Part shown: piece after piece, positions 34,586-44,134 of the stretch
Layout: the number at the start of each line of letters is the position of its first letter
Position numbering within the stretch: the first letter of the stretch is position 1
Assembly: GCF_013450155.1 (NCBI RefSeq)
Contig: NZ_JACCKD010000006.1
Location: forward strand, 186,001 to 250,000
Reading direction: 5' to 3'
DNA: 64,000 bases
Origin: Haloechinothrix aidingensis
GTDB lineage: Bacteria; Actinomycetota; Actinomycetes; Mycobacteriales; Pseudonocardiaceae
The notes under the pieces: model-generated
The model's database searches: none
Seen by the model: only the letters and a program-made list of their open reading frames with translations
What the model was told of the DNA's origin: nothing
Made by a program: the position numbers and the translations under genes

Positions 34586-35644
34586 ATGACAGACCTCGGT
34601 CAGGGCGAGCTCGCCCGGCTGCTGCGTGAGCGGTACGGCCTGGCGGCGACCTCGGTGGAGTCGGTCGCCCGCGGGCAGGCTACGGTCAACTACCAGGTGT
34701 GGGCCGACGAGACAGCCTACTTCGTCAAGCACTACCAGGCCGGGTGCGACATCGACGCCGAACGGGAGGCGATCGGGCAGTCGGAACGGGCAGGTCGGCA
34801 CGGCCTGCCGGTGGCGCCGGTGTGCCGCACCACCGAGGGGGAGACGATCGCCCGGGACGGCTCGCTTGTCGTGTCGGTGTGGCACTGGGTCGACGGCGAG
34901 GTCGTTTCCACCGGATTGACGCCGGCCCAGCAGCATGCCGCGGGCTCGGCCCTGGGACGGATCCATCGCCTGTTCGCCGACCAGCCGGAAAGCCACCGTC
35001 CGGCACCGCACGTGCAGCAGTGGTTGGCGGCCGATGCCGAGGCCCTCCGTGCTCGCGTCGATGACCTGCTGGGCACCATTGCCGCGCGCGACCGGATGGA
35101 CGAGTTCGACCGGACCGCACGTCGGACGTTGACCGAGCGCCGCGCGGCACTCGACCAGCTACCCGACCTGCTGGCGGGGCTGCCGGAGTTGTCCACCCAG
35201 GTACTGCACGGTGACTACAGCGCGGTCAACCTGCTGTTCCAGGGCGATCAGCTGGCTGCCGTACTGGATTTTCGCCCGCCCGAGCCGTTCCTGCCCGCCT
35301 ACGAGTTGGGCCGGATCGCGTTCGACCCCCGCACCGTGTGCTTGCGCGACGACTGGCGCGACAGCGCCCTGACTCTGGTTGAGGCCTACCTGCACACCAA
35401 CCCGGACGCGGCGGCCCGTGATGTCACTGCCTGCGCCCGCGTAGCGGCGATACAGCTGCTGACCAGCCTGTACGGAATCAAGGAACACTACCGAAGCTCC
35501 GGCCTGTTGCAAGACGATCTCGATCGGTTTTGGGAACAACGCCACCGCACCGCCACCACCCTGCTGGAACACCTGCCCGAGCTCGAGCATGCCCTGAACA
35601 CCCTCACAGGCCACCACGGGAAATGCCATGACACTGGCCGGTGA
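34586..35644 (+). CDS. APH-family phosphotransferase
   Basis: 352 residues from the ATG at 34586. The fold of aminoglycoside and choline kinases is clear: an N-lobe with QATVNYQVWADETAYFVKHY (Lys for ATP), the Brenner-type catalytic loop VLHGDYSAVNLLF, and the metal-binding Asp in AVLDFRPPEPFLPAYELGRI. It may phosphorylate a sugar or cyclitol, either as a pathway step or as self-resistance. It heads the plus-strand operon and overlaps the next gene by 17 bases. Confidence 0.88.
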   Translation: MTDLGQGELARLLRERYGLAATSVESVARGQATVNYQVWADETAYFVKHYQAGCDIDAEREAIGQSERAGRHGLPVAPVCRTTEGETIARDGSLVVSVWHWVDGEVVSTGLTPAQQHAAGSALGRIHRLFADQPESHRPAPHVQQWLAADAEALRARVDDLLGTIAARDRMDEFDRTARRTLTERRAALDQLPDLLAGLPELSTQVLHGDYSAVNLLFQGDQLAAVLDFRPPEPFLPAYELGRIAFDPRTVCLRDDWRDSALTLVEAYLHTNPDAAARDVTACARVAAIQLLTSLYGIKEHYRSSGLLQDDLDRFWEQRHRTATTLLEHLPELEHALNTLTGHHGKCHDTGR

Positions 35645-38396
35645 CCACACCGACGAAGTCCCTGTCGAAAATCGCGATCACGCATGGACGGTGCTGCACA
35701 CACCGCTAACCGCAGCGCAACTGGGGGATGCGGTGGCCGCCATCGCCGAACAGCACGATCTCCGGATCACCCAGGAGGGCAACGGTTCGGCGCACGTGAA
35801 TCATTGGAGCGGTGCGACGGTCGTCGCGGTGTACTGGCGCAGCCTTCCTCCGCAACCGCCGAACACCTTGGGCTATCACGTGCCTGCCGTACCCGTGATG
35901 GAGGTGCTGATCCAATCCTGCGGCGAGCACGCTGTCGCGACTGCTCTCGCCCAATCGCTACGGACAACCGCCCTTACCTATCACGAGCGGGAACTCGACG
36001 GCGTCGCCGCATCAATGCCGCTACTGACGCAGTATACGCAGCCGGACGACGTCTTCGGCGATTGGGCCGTCATCTTCCGTGACCATTTCCTCGAACACAG
36101 CGTCGGGTTTCTGATGGCCCTGGAACGCTCCGGGTTACCTGCAGAGTGGATCTATGCATTGGACAAGGGCGACAGGACGCACAACCGCGATCGTGTGTGG
36201 GCGACGTTCCGTGCCCGCGGCTACCGCACCGACCTGCTCGACAACGCCGCGATCAACACGCCGGGCGAGTACTCCAACGAATTGGCCAGGACAACCGCTG
36301 GTATCGACGACTTCATCGACGCCGCCTGCGCTGAGGGAAGACGCGTGTTGGCGGTGGACGACGGTGGCCTGCTCGCACGCGGTTACGGCAGCAGCAACGC
36401 GGTGCGCCATGTCGACGCGGCCCTGGAGTTGACCGTCAGCGGACTCAAACGCATCCACGCAGCCGGGCCCATGACGATCCCGGTGTTCAACCTCGCCCGA
36501 TCTCAAGTCAAAACACTGCTCGGATATCCAGAAATCGCCGACTCGTGCGTGCGCCGATTGCGCGCGCTGATTCCGGACACGAAATTCATGGGGCGCACGA
36601 TTGTGCTCATCGGTTACGGCACGCTCGGTTCACGCGTCGCTCACGCCCTCCGCTCCTTGGGCTGCCGCGTCGAGGTGGTAGACGCTGATCTTCCCACCCT
36701 CATCACTGCCGCCGAGGCCGGATACGTCACCCACCGCACCGTCGTGCAGGCGCTGCGATCAACGCGACCCTTCCTCGTGATCGGTGCGACGGGCGAGACC
36801 GCGTTGTCCCACTCGGAGATCGACGCATTACCCGACGGGGTCTACCTCGCCCCACTTGCGACCCGCGACTTCGCGCTCCTCGGCGAATCCCCGTACGTCG
36901 AGTCACGCACCGACATTCCTGGCGTTGGACAGCGCTTGCACCTCCCGCGCGGCCAGTCGGCGACCCTGTTGGGCAACGGCCGCTCGATGAATCTGTTCGA
37001 GGCCGACTCCATTCCCAATCAGGGCTATGACGCCTACCGCGCCGCTACGTTGATCGCGGCGAAGGCGCTGTGCAGGAACCTCCATACGATTCCGGCGGGT
37101 GTACACCTCGAGCGTGTGGACCACGCCGTCGCCGAGGCCGGCCTGCTCGAGGCCTACTATCAGCACTACATCACCAACTGTACGGATTCGGAGTCGATAC
37201 GATCGCCCGCTCGTGTCCATGAGCGACCACGAAGCTGCGTTATCGGCTATGGGGTTGCCGGGCGCTTACACGCCCGTATCTTGGCTGATATCGGTGCCGA
37301 GACGATCGTCATCGACCCGAAGCACCAGGACCTTCCCGCCACGGCACGTTCGTTCTCAGCCGATGTGGCGGATCTTCCCGCCAGCGTCGCCGACACGATC
37401 GATCTCTGGACAGTATGCTGTCCCACCCACGACCATCTCAGGGTCGTACGCTCGATACTTGGCCACGATCCTGCGGCACGAATCCTGTTGGAAAAGCCTG
37501 CATGCCAGGCCGATGAGATCCATGAGTTCACCGAGTTACTCGCGCAGCACCCGCAAGCCCGACTGGTCGTCAACGACCAATACCGTCACACGCGCACGGT
37601 TCCGGGATTAACGGAACTCCTCGAGTATTACGAACCCGATGTCACGCCCCACCATGTGGCGATCTCGTTCAGCAAAGACCGGACACCAGACATCGCACAC
37701 GGCCGATTCGTCGATCGCTCCTACGGCGTCCTGGGATACGAGTGGCTACACATGCTCTCGATTCTCGACCAGCTGCTCCCGCAGGAGACGTACAAACGGT
37801 ACCTCCAAGCCGAACCCGCCACAGCCGAACTGTGGGCCCACTTCGACACACGCATGTTTCTCACCGCGCTGACCGAACGTATGTTTGTGCACGCGGACAC
37901 GCACGAGACTCATGTCGAACTGGCCTCATCACTACTGGGACCTCGAATACTTGCGCAACCTATTCCCGCCGCGCGAGCGCCGTGGCGTAAAAACCTGCGA
38001 TCCCCCGACGATCGGCATCGCCATATCAGCATGAGAGCCGGGTGTACGCACCTCGTGCTCCACCTCGATCCGGTGACCACAGGAGACGAACACCAGCTCG
38101 ACCGTAACCACCACCGCTTGACCGTGCAGCGTGGCACAGAGCTGGTCCACGACGAGATCATCCACGACTCTCCGCTGGACACCGCAGTACGACACTCGGT
38201 AGCCGCACTCAGGGGTGCCCAGCCACCTCCACCACCGGACTTCGCGGCGCTCCGCCGCATCGCGCGCTTGGCCGACTACCTCCGAAACCGCACAACCCCA
38301 GCACCATCCACGGAATCCGATCCGGACCAGGACGCGCCGGACGATCCACAGCCACAGCAAGGGAAACCATGCGGAGATATTCCTGTACAGCTCTGA
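35628..38396 (+). CDS. Fusion of AdoHcyase-like dehydrogenase and Gfo/Idh/MocA-type oxidoreductase
   Basis: 922 residues. The first 500 follow the S-adenosylhomocysteine hydrolase layout: a helical catalytic half (DHFLEHSVGFLMALERSGLP) and an NAD domain TIVLIGYGTLGSRVAHAL with the GYGTLGS loop near residue 330. The stretch PVFNLARSQVKTLLGY lies where AdoHcyase has VNDSVTKSKFDN, so the usual catalytic Lys and Asp are not conserved. A second Rossmann domain starts near residue 538 (SCVIGYGVAGRLHARIL) and continues with LLEKPACQ and VVNDQYRHTR, the Gfo/Idh pattern. The two domains probably catalyse linked redox steps on a sugar-like substrate. The tail is disordered (PPPPP, DPDQDAPDDP). Both ends overlap neighbours. 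Confidence 0.8.
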   Translation: MTLAGDHTDEVPVENRDHAWTVLHTPLTAAQLGDAVAAIAEQHDLRITQEGNGSAHVNHWSGATVVAVYWRSLPPQPPNTLGYHVPAVPVMEVLIQSCGEHAVATALAQSLRTTALTYHERELDGVAASMPLLTQYTQPDDVFGDWAVIFRDHFLEHSVGFLMALERSGLPAEWIYALDKGDRTHNRDRVWATFRARGYRTDLLDNAAINTPGEYSNELARTTAGIDDFIDAACAEGRRVLAVDDGGLLARGYGSSNAVRHVDAALELTVSGLKRIHAAGPMTIPVFNLARSQVKTLLGYPEIADSCVRRLRALIPDTKFMGRTIVLIGYGTLGSRVAHALRSLGCRVEVVDADLPTLITAAEAGYVTHRTVVQALRSTRPFLVIGATGETALSHSEIDALPDGVYLAPLATRDFALLGESPYVESRTDIPGVGQRLHLPRGQSATLLGNGRSMNLFEADSIPNQGYDAYRAATLIAAKALCRNLHTIPAGVHLERVDHAVAEAGLLEAYYQHYITNCTDSESIRSPARVHERPRSCVIGYGVAGRLHARILADIGAETIVIDPKHQDLPATARSFSADVADLPASVADTIDLWTVCCPTHDHLRVVRSILGHDPAARILLEKPACQADEIHEFTELLAQHPQARLVVNDQYRHTRTVPGLTELLEYYEPDVTPHHVAISFSKDRTPDIAHGRFVDRSYGVLGYEWLHMLSILDQLLPQETYKRYLQAEPATAELWAHFDTRMFLTALTERMFVHADTHETHVELASSLLGPRILAQPIPAARAPWRKNLRSPDDRHRHISMRAGCTHLVLHLDPVTTGDEHQLDRNHHRLTVQRGTELVHDEIIHDSPLDTAVRHSVAALRGAQPPPPPDFAALRRIARLADYLRNRTTPAPSTESDPDQDAPDDPQPQQGKPCGDIPVQL

Positions 38397-39499
38397 CAGA
38401 AAACCCGAACCGGAAGATATGGGCCGGACAACGAGTAGTCGTCACCGGCGGCGCCGGACTCATTGGTAGTCGTCTGTACCAACGCCTGGTTCGTGCCGGC
38501 GCCCACGTCCGCCTGTTCGACCGACTCGACGCTTACGAGCATCAGACACTGCGGCACTTCGGTGTCTCACACGATGATGTCAACCTGACGATCGCCGATA
38601 TCCGCGACCGTCGTACAGTACGCCGTGCAATCGTGGATGCTGATTACGTCATCCACAGCGCCGCCTACGCCGACGTCGCCGCCTGTACACATGACCCGTT
38701 TCGAGCGTTTGCCTCGAATCTGCACGCCACCGAGGTGCTCCTCGAAGAAATCGCTCGTACATCACAAATTAAGCGCTTGATCCTTTACTCCTCGGCAAGC
38801 GTCTACGGCAACGGGACGCGCTCGACCGAGGGCCCACCCTGCTTTAGCGAGGACGACCCTGTCGCTCCGCTGTCGATATACGGCAACGCCAAGCAGTGGG
38901 CCGAACATCAGATGCGGCTCCTGCTCGATGAGGTCGTGCCCTACACGATTCTTCGCCTATTCTCCGTATACGGAGCACCGCAAGTTCCCAAGCGTTACAG
39001 TCATTCGTGGGCTGTCGCGTGGTTTGCCATGCGCGCCATCGTGGGACTTCCTATGGAAGTTCACGGCGATGGGTCGCAGGTACGCGACTTCATTCACGTG
39101 GACGACGTGGCCGACGCCACGATCCGCGCCCTGGCCAGTCCCGCAGCAGTAGGTCAGACGATCAACATCGGCACTGGCAAACCTACATCCATCCGCAGAC
39201 TGGCGGGAGCGATCAAACAGCACTTCCCTCGTACTCGGATCCGTACCACGCCACGACCAACCGGTGATCCGACTGGTGGATATGCCGATACGACACGGAT
39301 GCATCGCCTACTCGACTGGACACCGCCGATCTGTGTTGAACAGGGTGTGCCGGCCTATATTGACTGGTTGCAGCGCCATCCCGAGGTGGTCCCCAACTGG
39401 CTTACCGAAGCACAAGATCGCGATCGGCTCATCACCAACGCGTCCGGTCCCGATGCTCGGCTGGCGGGCCTCAACTACGCAGGGGATGGCCATGGGTGA
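38369..39499 (+). CDS. NAD-dependent sugar epimerase/dehydratase (extended SDR)
   Basis: 376 residues. The nucleotide motif is VVVTGGAGLIGSRLYQRLV, followed by the SSASVYGNG segment (Ser) and the catalytic Tyr/Lys in LSIYGNAKQWAE. This matches UDP-/dTDP-sugar 4-epimerases and 4,6-dehydratases. RDFIHVDDVADA is also typical. AAGGG precedes the ATG, which lies 28 bases inside the previous gene. The C-terminus is slightly longer than usual. It probably prepares or epimerises a nucleotide sugar for the glycosyltransferase at the end of the operon. Confidence 0.9.
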   Translation: MRRYSCTALTENPNRKIWAGQRVVVTGGAGLIGSRLYQRLVRAGAHVRLFDRLDAYEHQTLRHFGVSHDDVNLTIADIRDRRTVRRAIVDADYVIHSAAYADVAACTHDPFRAFASNLHATEVLLEEIARTSQIKRLILYSSASVYGNGTRSTEGPPCFSEDDPVAPLSIYGNAKQWAEHQMRLLLDEVVPYTILRLFSVYGAPQVPKRYSHSWAVAWFAMRAIVGLPMEVHGDGSQVRDFIHVDDVADATIRALASPAAVGQTINIGTGKPTSIRRLAGAIKQHFPRTRIRTTPRPTGDPTGGYADTTRMHRLLDWTPPICVEQGVPAYIDWLQRHPEVVPNWLTEAQDRDRLITNASGPDARLAGLNYAGDGHG

Positions 39500-40412
39500 C
39501 GGTAAGCCAAACTCGGTCAGGCGTGCTCCCGACTCCGAGTGCCGCTTCAGCATCGTCAGTTCCGGCCGAACATTGGTTGTCGATGCGCCGGCGCGCGTGC
39601 TGCGGCGATGGAATGACGTGAGGCCCCATCTGCCAGCGGTGTCGAACCAACCGCCACGGAAGCAAGAAGTGGGACGATACCCGCCGGATGTCTCCTTGCC
39701 AGCAACAGTGACTCAGCATGACGCGCGACGTCTGATCAACGCCGCACTACACCGGCTTCACCTCCAACAGGACCAGTTGTGCGTACATGCTGTCGCTGCC
39801 ACCCGCGATGATGGATCTGGCGTGCTCCTGCTGGGTGGGCACGGTGCAGGGAAGAGCCTTGTCGGACTCGCTTTGGCCGAACGAGGATGGCGCATCTTGG
39901 CGGGCGACATCGCACTGATGCGACCGGGCCACGGCAGCGAAACCCCGCGCATTCTCGGGGGTACCAGGGCCTACTACGTCCGGGCTGGCGTGGTGGGTCG
40001 CTGGTTTCCTCGCTTGCTCACGGTGGACAATCATCCCGGGAAGGTCGATATCGGGTCCCGACTGCCAACGACCGAATCACCGGTGTCGCTGGTCAGCGCC
40101 GCTGTCGTGAACATCGATGGTGATCCGCACCAGGTCATGGAGTCGTACACACAGTACTCCCGCCACACCGCACGGACGGTGTGGCTCCGAGCCAGCAGCC
40201 ACCTGTTGGACCGCGTACTCACCGACGACGTCGTCGTGCTGCGCGAGTTCGAGAATGTCCGCGCGACGCGACGGCGCCTGAGCCTGATTCGCGTGCTGGC
40301 CAGCCAGGTCCCCATGATCAACAGCGTCGGATCAGTTCACATGGCGGCTGACCATATTGAAGCCCATGCCGCAGCCGAGGTTTCGGGCACGCCGTCTGGA
40401 GTGGTGCCATGA
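39492..40412 (+). CDS. HPr-kinase-like P-loop protein
   Basis: About 306 residues, starting at the ATG at 39492 behind AGGGG. The centre carries a P-loop, GVLLLGGHGAGKSLVGLAL, followed by WRILAGDIALM, the pattern of HPr serine kinase/phosphatase C-terminal domains. N-terminal residues FSIVSSGRTLVV are like those of HprK-related proteins in natural-product clusters, some of which phosphorylate peptide or small-molecule hydroxyls. A phosphorylation role opposite the HAD phosphatase is possible. The start overlaps the SDR gene by 8 bases and the stop overlaps the HAD gene by four. Confidence 0.75.
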   Translation: MGDGKPNSVRRAPDSECRFSIVSSGRTLVVDAPARVLRRWNDVRPHLPAVSNQPPRKQEVGRYPPDVSLPATVTQHDARRLINAALHRLHLQQDQLCVHAVAATRDDGSGVLLLGGHGAGKSLVGLALAERGWRILAGDIALMRPGHGSETPRILGGTRAYYVRAGVVGRWFPRLLTVDNHPGKVDIGSRLPTTESPVSLVSAAVVNIDGDPHQVMESYTQYSRHTARTVWLRASSHLLDRVLTDDVVVLREFENVRATRRRLSLIRVLASQVPMINSVGSVHMAADHIEAHAAAEVSGTPSGVVP

Positions 40413-41113
40413 AACGTCCTCGCTACCTGGCATGGGATTTCGGCGGCACAATCGCGCGACCCGGTCCGGAACCAACAGGACCGATGGTCGCCGACATCCT
40501 GTGGTCCTCATCTCCGGCAACGGTGCGAGCGCAGTATGCCGCCGCGTTCGATTCGATACGTACCTACGTGCGGGAGAGTGACCGCATCAGCCATCAGCAG
40601 ACGCCGTTTTCCACCATGCTCGCCGAGGCCGCACAACGCACAGGACTCGTACTCGCCGAACCGGCGCGCGCAGTCGAGAGGATCTTCACTGAGATCCCCG
40701 ACGGAGCAATCGACCCACGTGCAGCCCAAACGATACGAGATCTGTACCGGCGAGGCTGGTCGAACCTACTGGCATGCAACACTCAGCGGCCCGAAGCCGT
40801 ACGGCTACGAACCCTGGAACGAGCCGGCCTCGCCGCGTACTTCACCCAGCTGGTGCTCTCGAGTTCTCTTGGCGTCCGCAAGCCCCACCCTGCGTTCTAC
40901 CGAGCAGTCGTCACGGCTGCCGACACGAAGCCACACGAGATCCTGTTCGTCGGCGACACCTATGACAAGGACGTGCGCGGACCACGTCGACACGGGATGA
41001 GCACAGTCCTGATTTCCTCCCCATCTATGACACCGCCTGCTGACACCACGACGACCGTTGTCGCTCACGTGACCGAGCTACCAGCCCTTCTGGAACGCGA
41101 CTATGAATTCTGA
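40409..41113 (+). CDS. HAD-superfamily phosphatase
   Basis: 234 residues. Motif I is WDFGGTIARPG: the nucleophile Asp is present, but the usual second Asp (DxD) is replaced by Gly, as in some HAD subfamilies. Motif II is NLLACNTQRPE, motif III Lys in LGVRKPHPAFY, motif IV FVGDTYDKDVRGPRRHG. Likely dephosphorylates a sugar or cyclitol phosphate in this pathway. ATGA overlap upstream and 11-base overlap downstream. Confidence 0.85.
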   Translation: MKRPRYLAWDFGGTIARPGPEPTGPMVADILWSSSPATVRAQYAAAFDSIRTYVRESDRISHQQTPFSTMLAEAAQRTGLVLAEPARAVERIFTEIPDGAIDPRAAQTIRDLYRRGWSNLLACNTQRPEAVRLRTLERAGLAAYFTQLVLSSSLGVRKPHPAFYRAVVTAADTKPHEILFVGDTYDKDVRGPRRHGMSTVLISSPSMTPPADTTTTVVAHVTELPALLERDYEF

Positions 41114-41999
41114 CGCTGACTCCTACGTTGGACCCCGAGTCTGGTTCACCCACAGACGTGTCACCGTGCTCCCCCCGACGGCACCGCCGTCCGGCTGGGT
41201 GCAGGCAACGTTCAGTGTCGTCAGCCCCGGCACCGAACGGCGCGCACTGGCCACGTCCACCGAATCGGCCATACCGGCCGGATACATGAATCTGACACCG
41301 GATCCGGAGCAGACGGGCGCCTGGTTGCTCGCACCGGTACCGCACGGTGCTGCGTTCAATCCTCACCATCCTTCGGCGCTGACGACGCCACCGAACACCA
41401 CACTCGAGATCGCAGCCCTCGCACGCTTTCAACAGATAGCCCACCTCGGCATGAACAAGCTCGCGGCAGATGCGGAGCTGCACGACGCGCTCGTGATCGG
41501 CTCCGGGCCTGTCGCACTCGGCTGCGTGCTGGAGCTACATCGACGCGGTGCGCAGCGCGTGCGCGTACTCACCACACGACGCGATCCGCCCGTCGCTGCT
41601 GTGCCGGGCGTCGTCCTTGTCGCAGCCACCGACACGCACACCGCGGACGTGGTCATTGACGCCACCGGGCAGCCGCACCGAGCCACCGCCTGGCTCAACG
41701 AGGGCGGCGTATTGGGATTGCTCGGAACCCCCAACCAAGCACACCGCCTTGCCGCCCTCCCGATGCATCGGAGCGGATGGACCGTTCACGGCATGCACGA
41801 GCTCGCATCCTACGACCACGCTCACTACCGCGAGGCATACGCCACCTGTGCGCGCTGGCTCACGTCCGCGGTCACGCCACACCTCACCACTGCCTGCTGC
41901 CGGCTCGTCCCGGGAGCGCACGCTCCACAGCTATTCGAGTACTTGCAGCGTCCTCACGCCCGGCCGACGGAACCGATCTTGATCCTGGAGTGGCAGTGA
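41103..41999 (+). CDS. MDR-type (alcohol dehydrogenase-like) oxidoreductase
   Basis: 298 residues, shorter than the usual 340-360. The N-terminus FSVVSPGTERRAL and the Rossmann motif ALVIGSGPVALGCVLEL with VVIDATGQPHRATAWLNEGG place it in the medium-chain dehydrogenase superfamily, near members that oxidise sugar or inositol hydroxyls. The Cys-rich structural zinc lobe is not seen. It may act on the same substrate as the Gfo/Idh domain upstream. It overlaps both neighbours and is clearly part of the operon. Confidence 0.78.
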   Translation: MNSDADSYVGPRVWFTHRRVTVLPPTAPPSGWVQATFSVVSPGTERRALATSTESAIPAGYMNLTPDPEQTGAWLLAPVPHGAAFNPHHPSALTTPPNTTLEIAALARFQQIAHLGMNKLAADAELHDALVIGSGPVALGCVLELHRRGAQRVRVLTTRRDPPVAAVPGVVLVAATDTHTADVVIDATGQPHRATAWLNEGGVLGLLGTPNQAHRLAALPMHRSGWTVHGMHELASYDHAHYREAYATCARWLTSAVTPHLTTACCRLVPGAHAPQLFEYLQRPHARPTEPILILEWQ

Positions 42000-42811
42000 C
42001 ATCCCATGCGAGTACCGACACCACGCACGCGGGCTCGCCGGTGGGGTTGTACAGCATCGGCGCACGTGACCTCGACGTCCCCGGGCTGCTGAGCTGGGCA
42101 CATCAACACGGGCTCCCCTTCATGCACCTGCGCGCCGGTCCGCGCGGCTACGATCTCGCCCGACGCGACACCAGCACCCTGCGACACTGGGCGCGGGTGG
42201 CCACACACACCATTCCCGTAACCGGCCTGACCTGCGATGTTGATCTCGTCGATCTCCTCAGGTCCGACCCCGACAGCACGGCACAGACGACAGCGCTCAC
42301 GGCTGCCGCACGCGTCCTCGGCTGTCAATGGATACGAGTGTTAGCCCGCACCCCACCAGAACGATTGCCCGAACCCGTGTACCTGCCGCCCGAGGTTCAC
42401 ACCAACCACCCGATCACCGTGCTGATCGAGCTGCATCATCCGAACTGGCTACTCGCCAGCTCGCTGGAGCTGCTTCGCAGGATCCTCGACAACGGACCGC
42501 ATCTACGGCTCCTGATCGACACCGGCCAGATACACCGGGGACAACGCCTCCACCCTGACGACTCGGTTGCTGTGGACCAGCTCCTGGCCGCCGCGAAAGT
42601 GCTCCATCTGTCCGACGATGGAACCGGACTCGATGGTATCGGCCATGTCGACACCGCCGAATGCGCCGTACGGCACATCGACACCGGCCACAATCTCGAG
42701 GTGGCGTTCGAGTGGACCGGACGGGATCGCTCTCCGGCCCAATGCCTCCACCGGTACCGCTCGGCACTGCAGTGGTGGCAGCACAGACACCAGCAAGTGA
42801 CGAACGGGTGA
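41996..42811 (+). CDS. Sugar-phosphate isomerase/epimerase-like TIM barrel
   Basis: 271 residues from a GTG that overlaps the previous stop (GTGA). Features of the AP_endonuc_2/xylose isomerase-like barrel: LPFMHLRAGPRGYDL near the start, VLIELHHPNWL (Glu), LRLLIDTGQIHRG (Asp) and VAFEWTGRD near the end (Glu). These acidic and His residues typically bind a divalent metal. Relatives include inosose isomerase/dehydratase (IolE/IolI), which fits a cyclitol route with the Gfo/Idh and MDR enzymes. Confidence 0.75.
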   Translation: MTSHASTDTTHAGSPVGLYSIGARDLDVPGLLSWAHQHGLPFMHLRAGPRGYDLARRDTSTLRHWARVATHTIPVTGLTCDVDLVDLLRSDPDSTAQTTALTAAARVLGCQWIRVLARTPPERLPEPVYLPPEVHTNHPITVLIELHHPNWLLASSLELLRRILDNGPHLRLLIDTGQIHRGQRLHPDDSVAVDQLLAAAKVLHLSDDGTGLDGIGHVDTAECAVRHIDTGHNLEVAFEWTGRDRSPAQCLHRYRSALQWWQHRHQQVTNG

Positions 42812-43881
42812 CCAGCATGCGCCCATGGGTCATCGTGTCCACCCACCCGCACCGACCGAGCCCGTACTTCGCCGAACTTCACCGCCACGCCGACCCCGTC
42901 GTCGACATGCACTTCACCCCGACACTGCACGAGCTCACCCGCACGTTCACCAAGCCCGGAGTGGTGAATCTGCACCGGCTCAAACGGCTGTATCAAGATT
43001 CCCACGGTCGTCGCACAGCCGAACACGCCGACGCCTTCCTGACACAGATCCAAGACCTTCGCGCCCGCGGCTGGCGGGTCGTCTGGACCGTGCAGAACCT
43101 CCTGCCCATCGGCGATCCGCCACCCGGAAGACTCGACCGCCACGTTGCCAACTCCGTGCTGGCCAACTGTGACGCGGTCATCAGCCACACCCACGCCGAC
43201 GCCGCATACCTGCGCAATCACACCGCAGCACCCGTCGTCGTCACCGGCTGGGGGGCCGGCATGCCCCCGCGGCCGACCACTTCACAGCCCTCGCATGTAT
43301 CCGCACTCGTCGAGCACATGCGCGCAACGCGGCTGCCGATCCTGACGCTGGGACACCTGACCAGCTACAAGGCCATCCCGGAGACGCTCGAAGCGTTTCA
43401 CACCCACACCCGAACAGCGCAGCTATTCCTCGTCGGAACCAGCGAAACCGACAGCATCAACCGGCGCATCACCGAACTCATGCGAACCTGCGGCTCCCGA
43501 GTGCATCGCCACCCCCACACCATTCCCGCAGAACACGTCCCCGATCTCTACAAAGTCGCTGCCGCAGCGTTGTGCCCCTACCGCACCGACGGGCCGTGGG
43601 CATTCTTCACCAAGGTATGCCGACCAGCATCAGTCATCACTGCCTCTGCCCTCGGCCGAGTCGTTATCGCACCCGACCTGCCCGCCGTAAACGAGATCAC
43701 ACATGGTCGACCCCGCATGCTGTACCCACCGGAGCAAGATCCCGGTCCGGCCATAGCGGCCACCGAACACGCGCTATCAACGGGCGCGCTCACCCCAGCG
43801 CCGGAGGACCCTCACCCCGGTAGCTGGGTCACCGTAGCCACCACGTATCAGTACCTCGCCCGCCGACTACTCACCAGTTGA
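42808..43881 (+). CDS. Glycosyltransferase (GT-B, GT4-like)
   Basis: 357 residues, GTG start with GTGA overlap. The N-lobe includes WRVVWTVQNLLPIGDPPPG and DAVISHTHADAAYL. The C-lobe has LPILTLGHLTSYKAIPETLEAF, the donor-binding region, and LCPYRTDGPWAFFTKVCRPAS with ASALGRVVIAPDLPA. This arrangement is that of GT4-type retaining enzymes. It is the last gene of the operon before a 250-bp gap and presumably attaches the sugar made by the upstream enzymes. Confidence 0.8.
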   Translation: MTSMRPWVIVSTHPHRPSPYFAELHRHADPVVDMHFTPTLHELTRTFTKPGVVNLHRLKRLYQDSHGRRTAEHADAFLTQIQDLRARGWRVVWTVQNLLPIGDPPPGRLDRHVANSVLANCDAVISHTHADAAYLRNHTAAPVVVTGWGAGMPPRPTTSQPSHVSALVEHMRATRLPILTLGHLTSYKAIPETLEAFHTHTRTAQLFLVGTSETDSINRRITELMRTCGSRVHRHPHTIPAEHVPDLYKVAAAALCPYRTDGPWAFFTKVCRPASVITASALGRVVIAPDLPAVNEITHGRPRMLYPPEQDPGPAIAATEHALSTGALTPAPEDPHPGSWVTVATTYQYLARRLLTS

Positions 43882-44134
43882 GGAGCGGTCCAGGGCATGG
43901 CCCCGCATCCCCGACTCGCTTTCCCCCGCAGACAACACCCGATCGGACGCTCCACGCGTCCCGCTGCTACCGGCACTGACGTTGGTGAGCCAGACGAGTC
44001 AACAATCGCCGAGCAGAGACCTCGCCTGCGCATACCGAACGACGCCCGAAGTTCGCCTCACATTCGCCTGATGAGTGCTCTAGAGGACGAACCGTCGATA
44101 CGGTTACCTGGTCCTCAGACTCGCCATCAACGAG

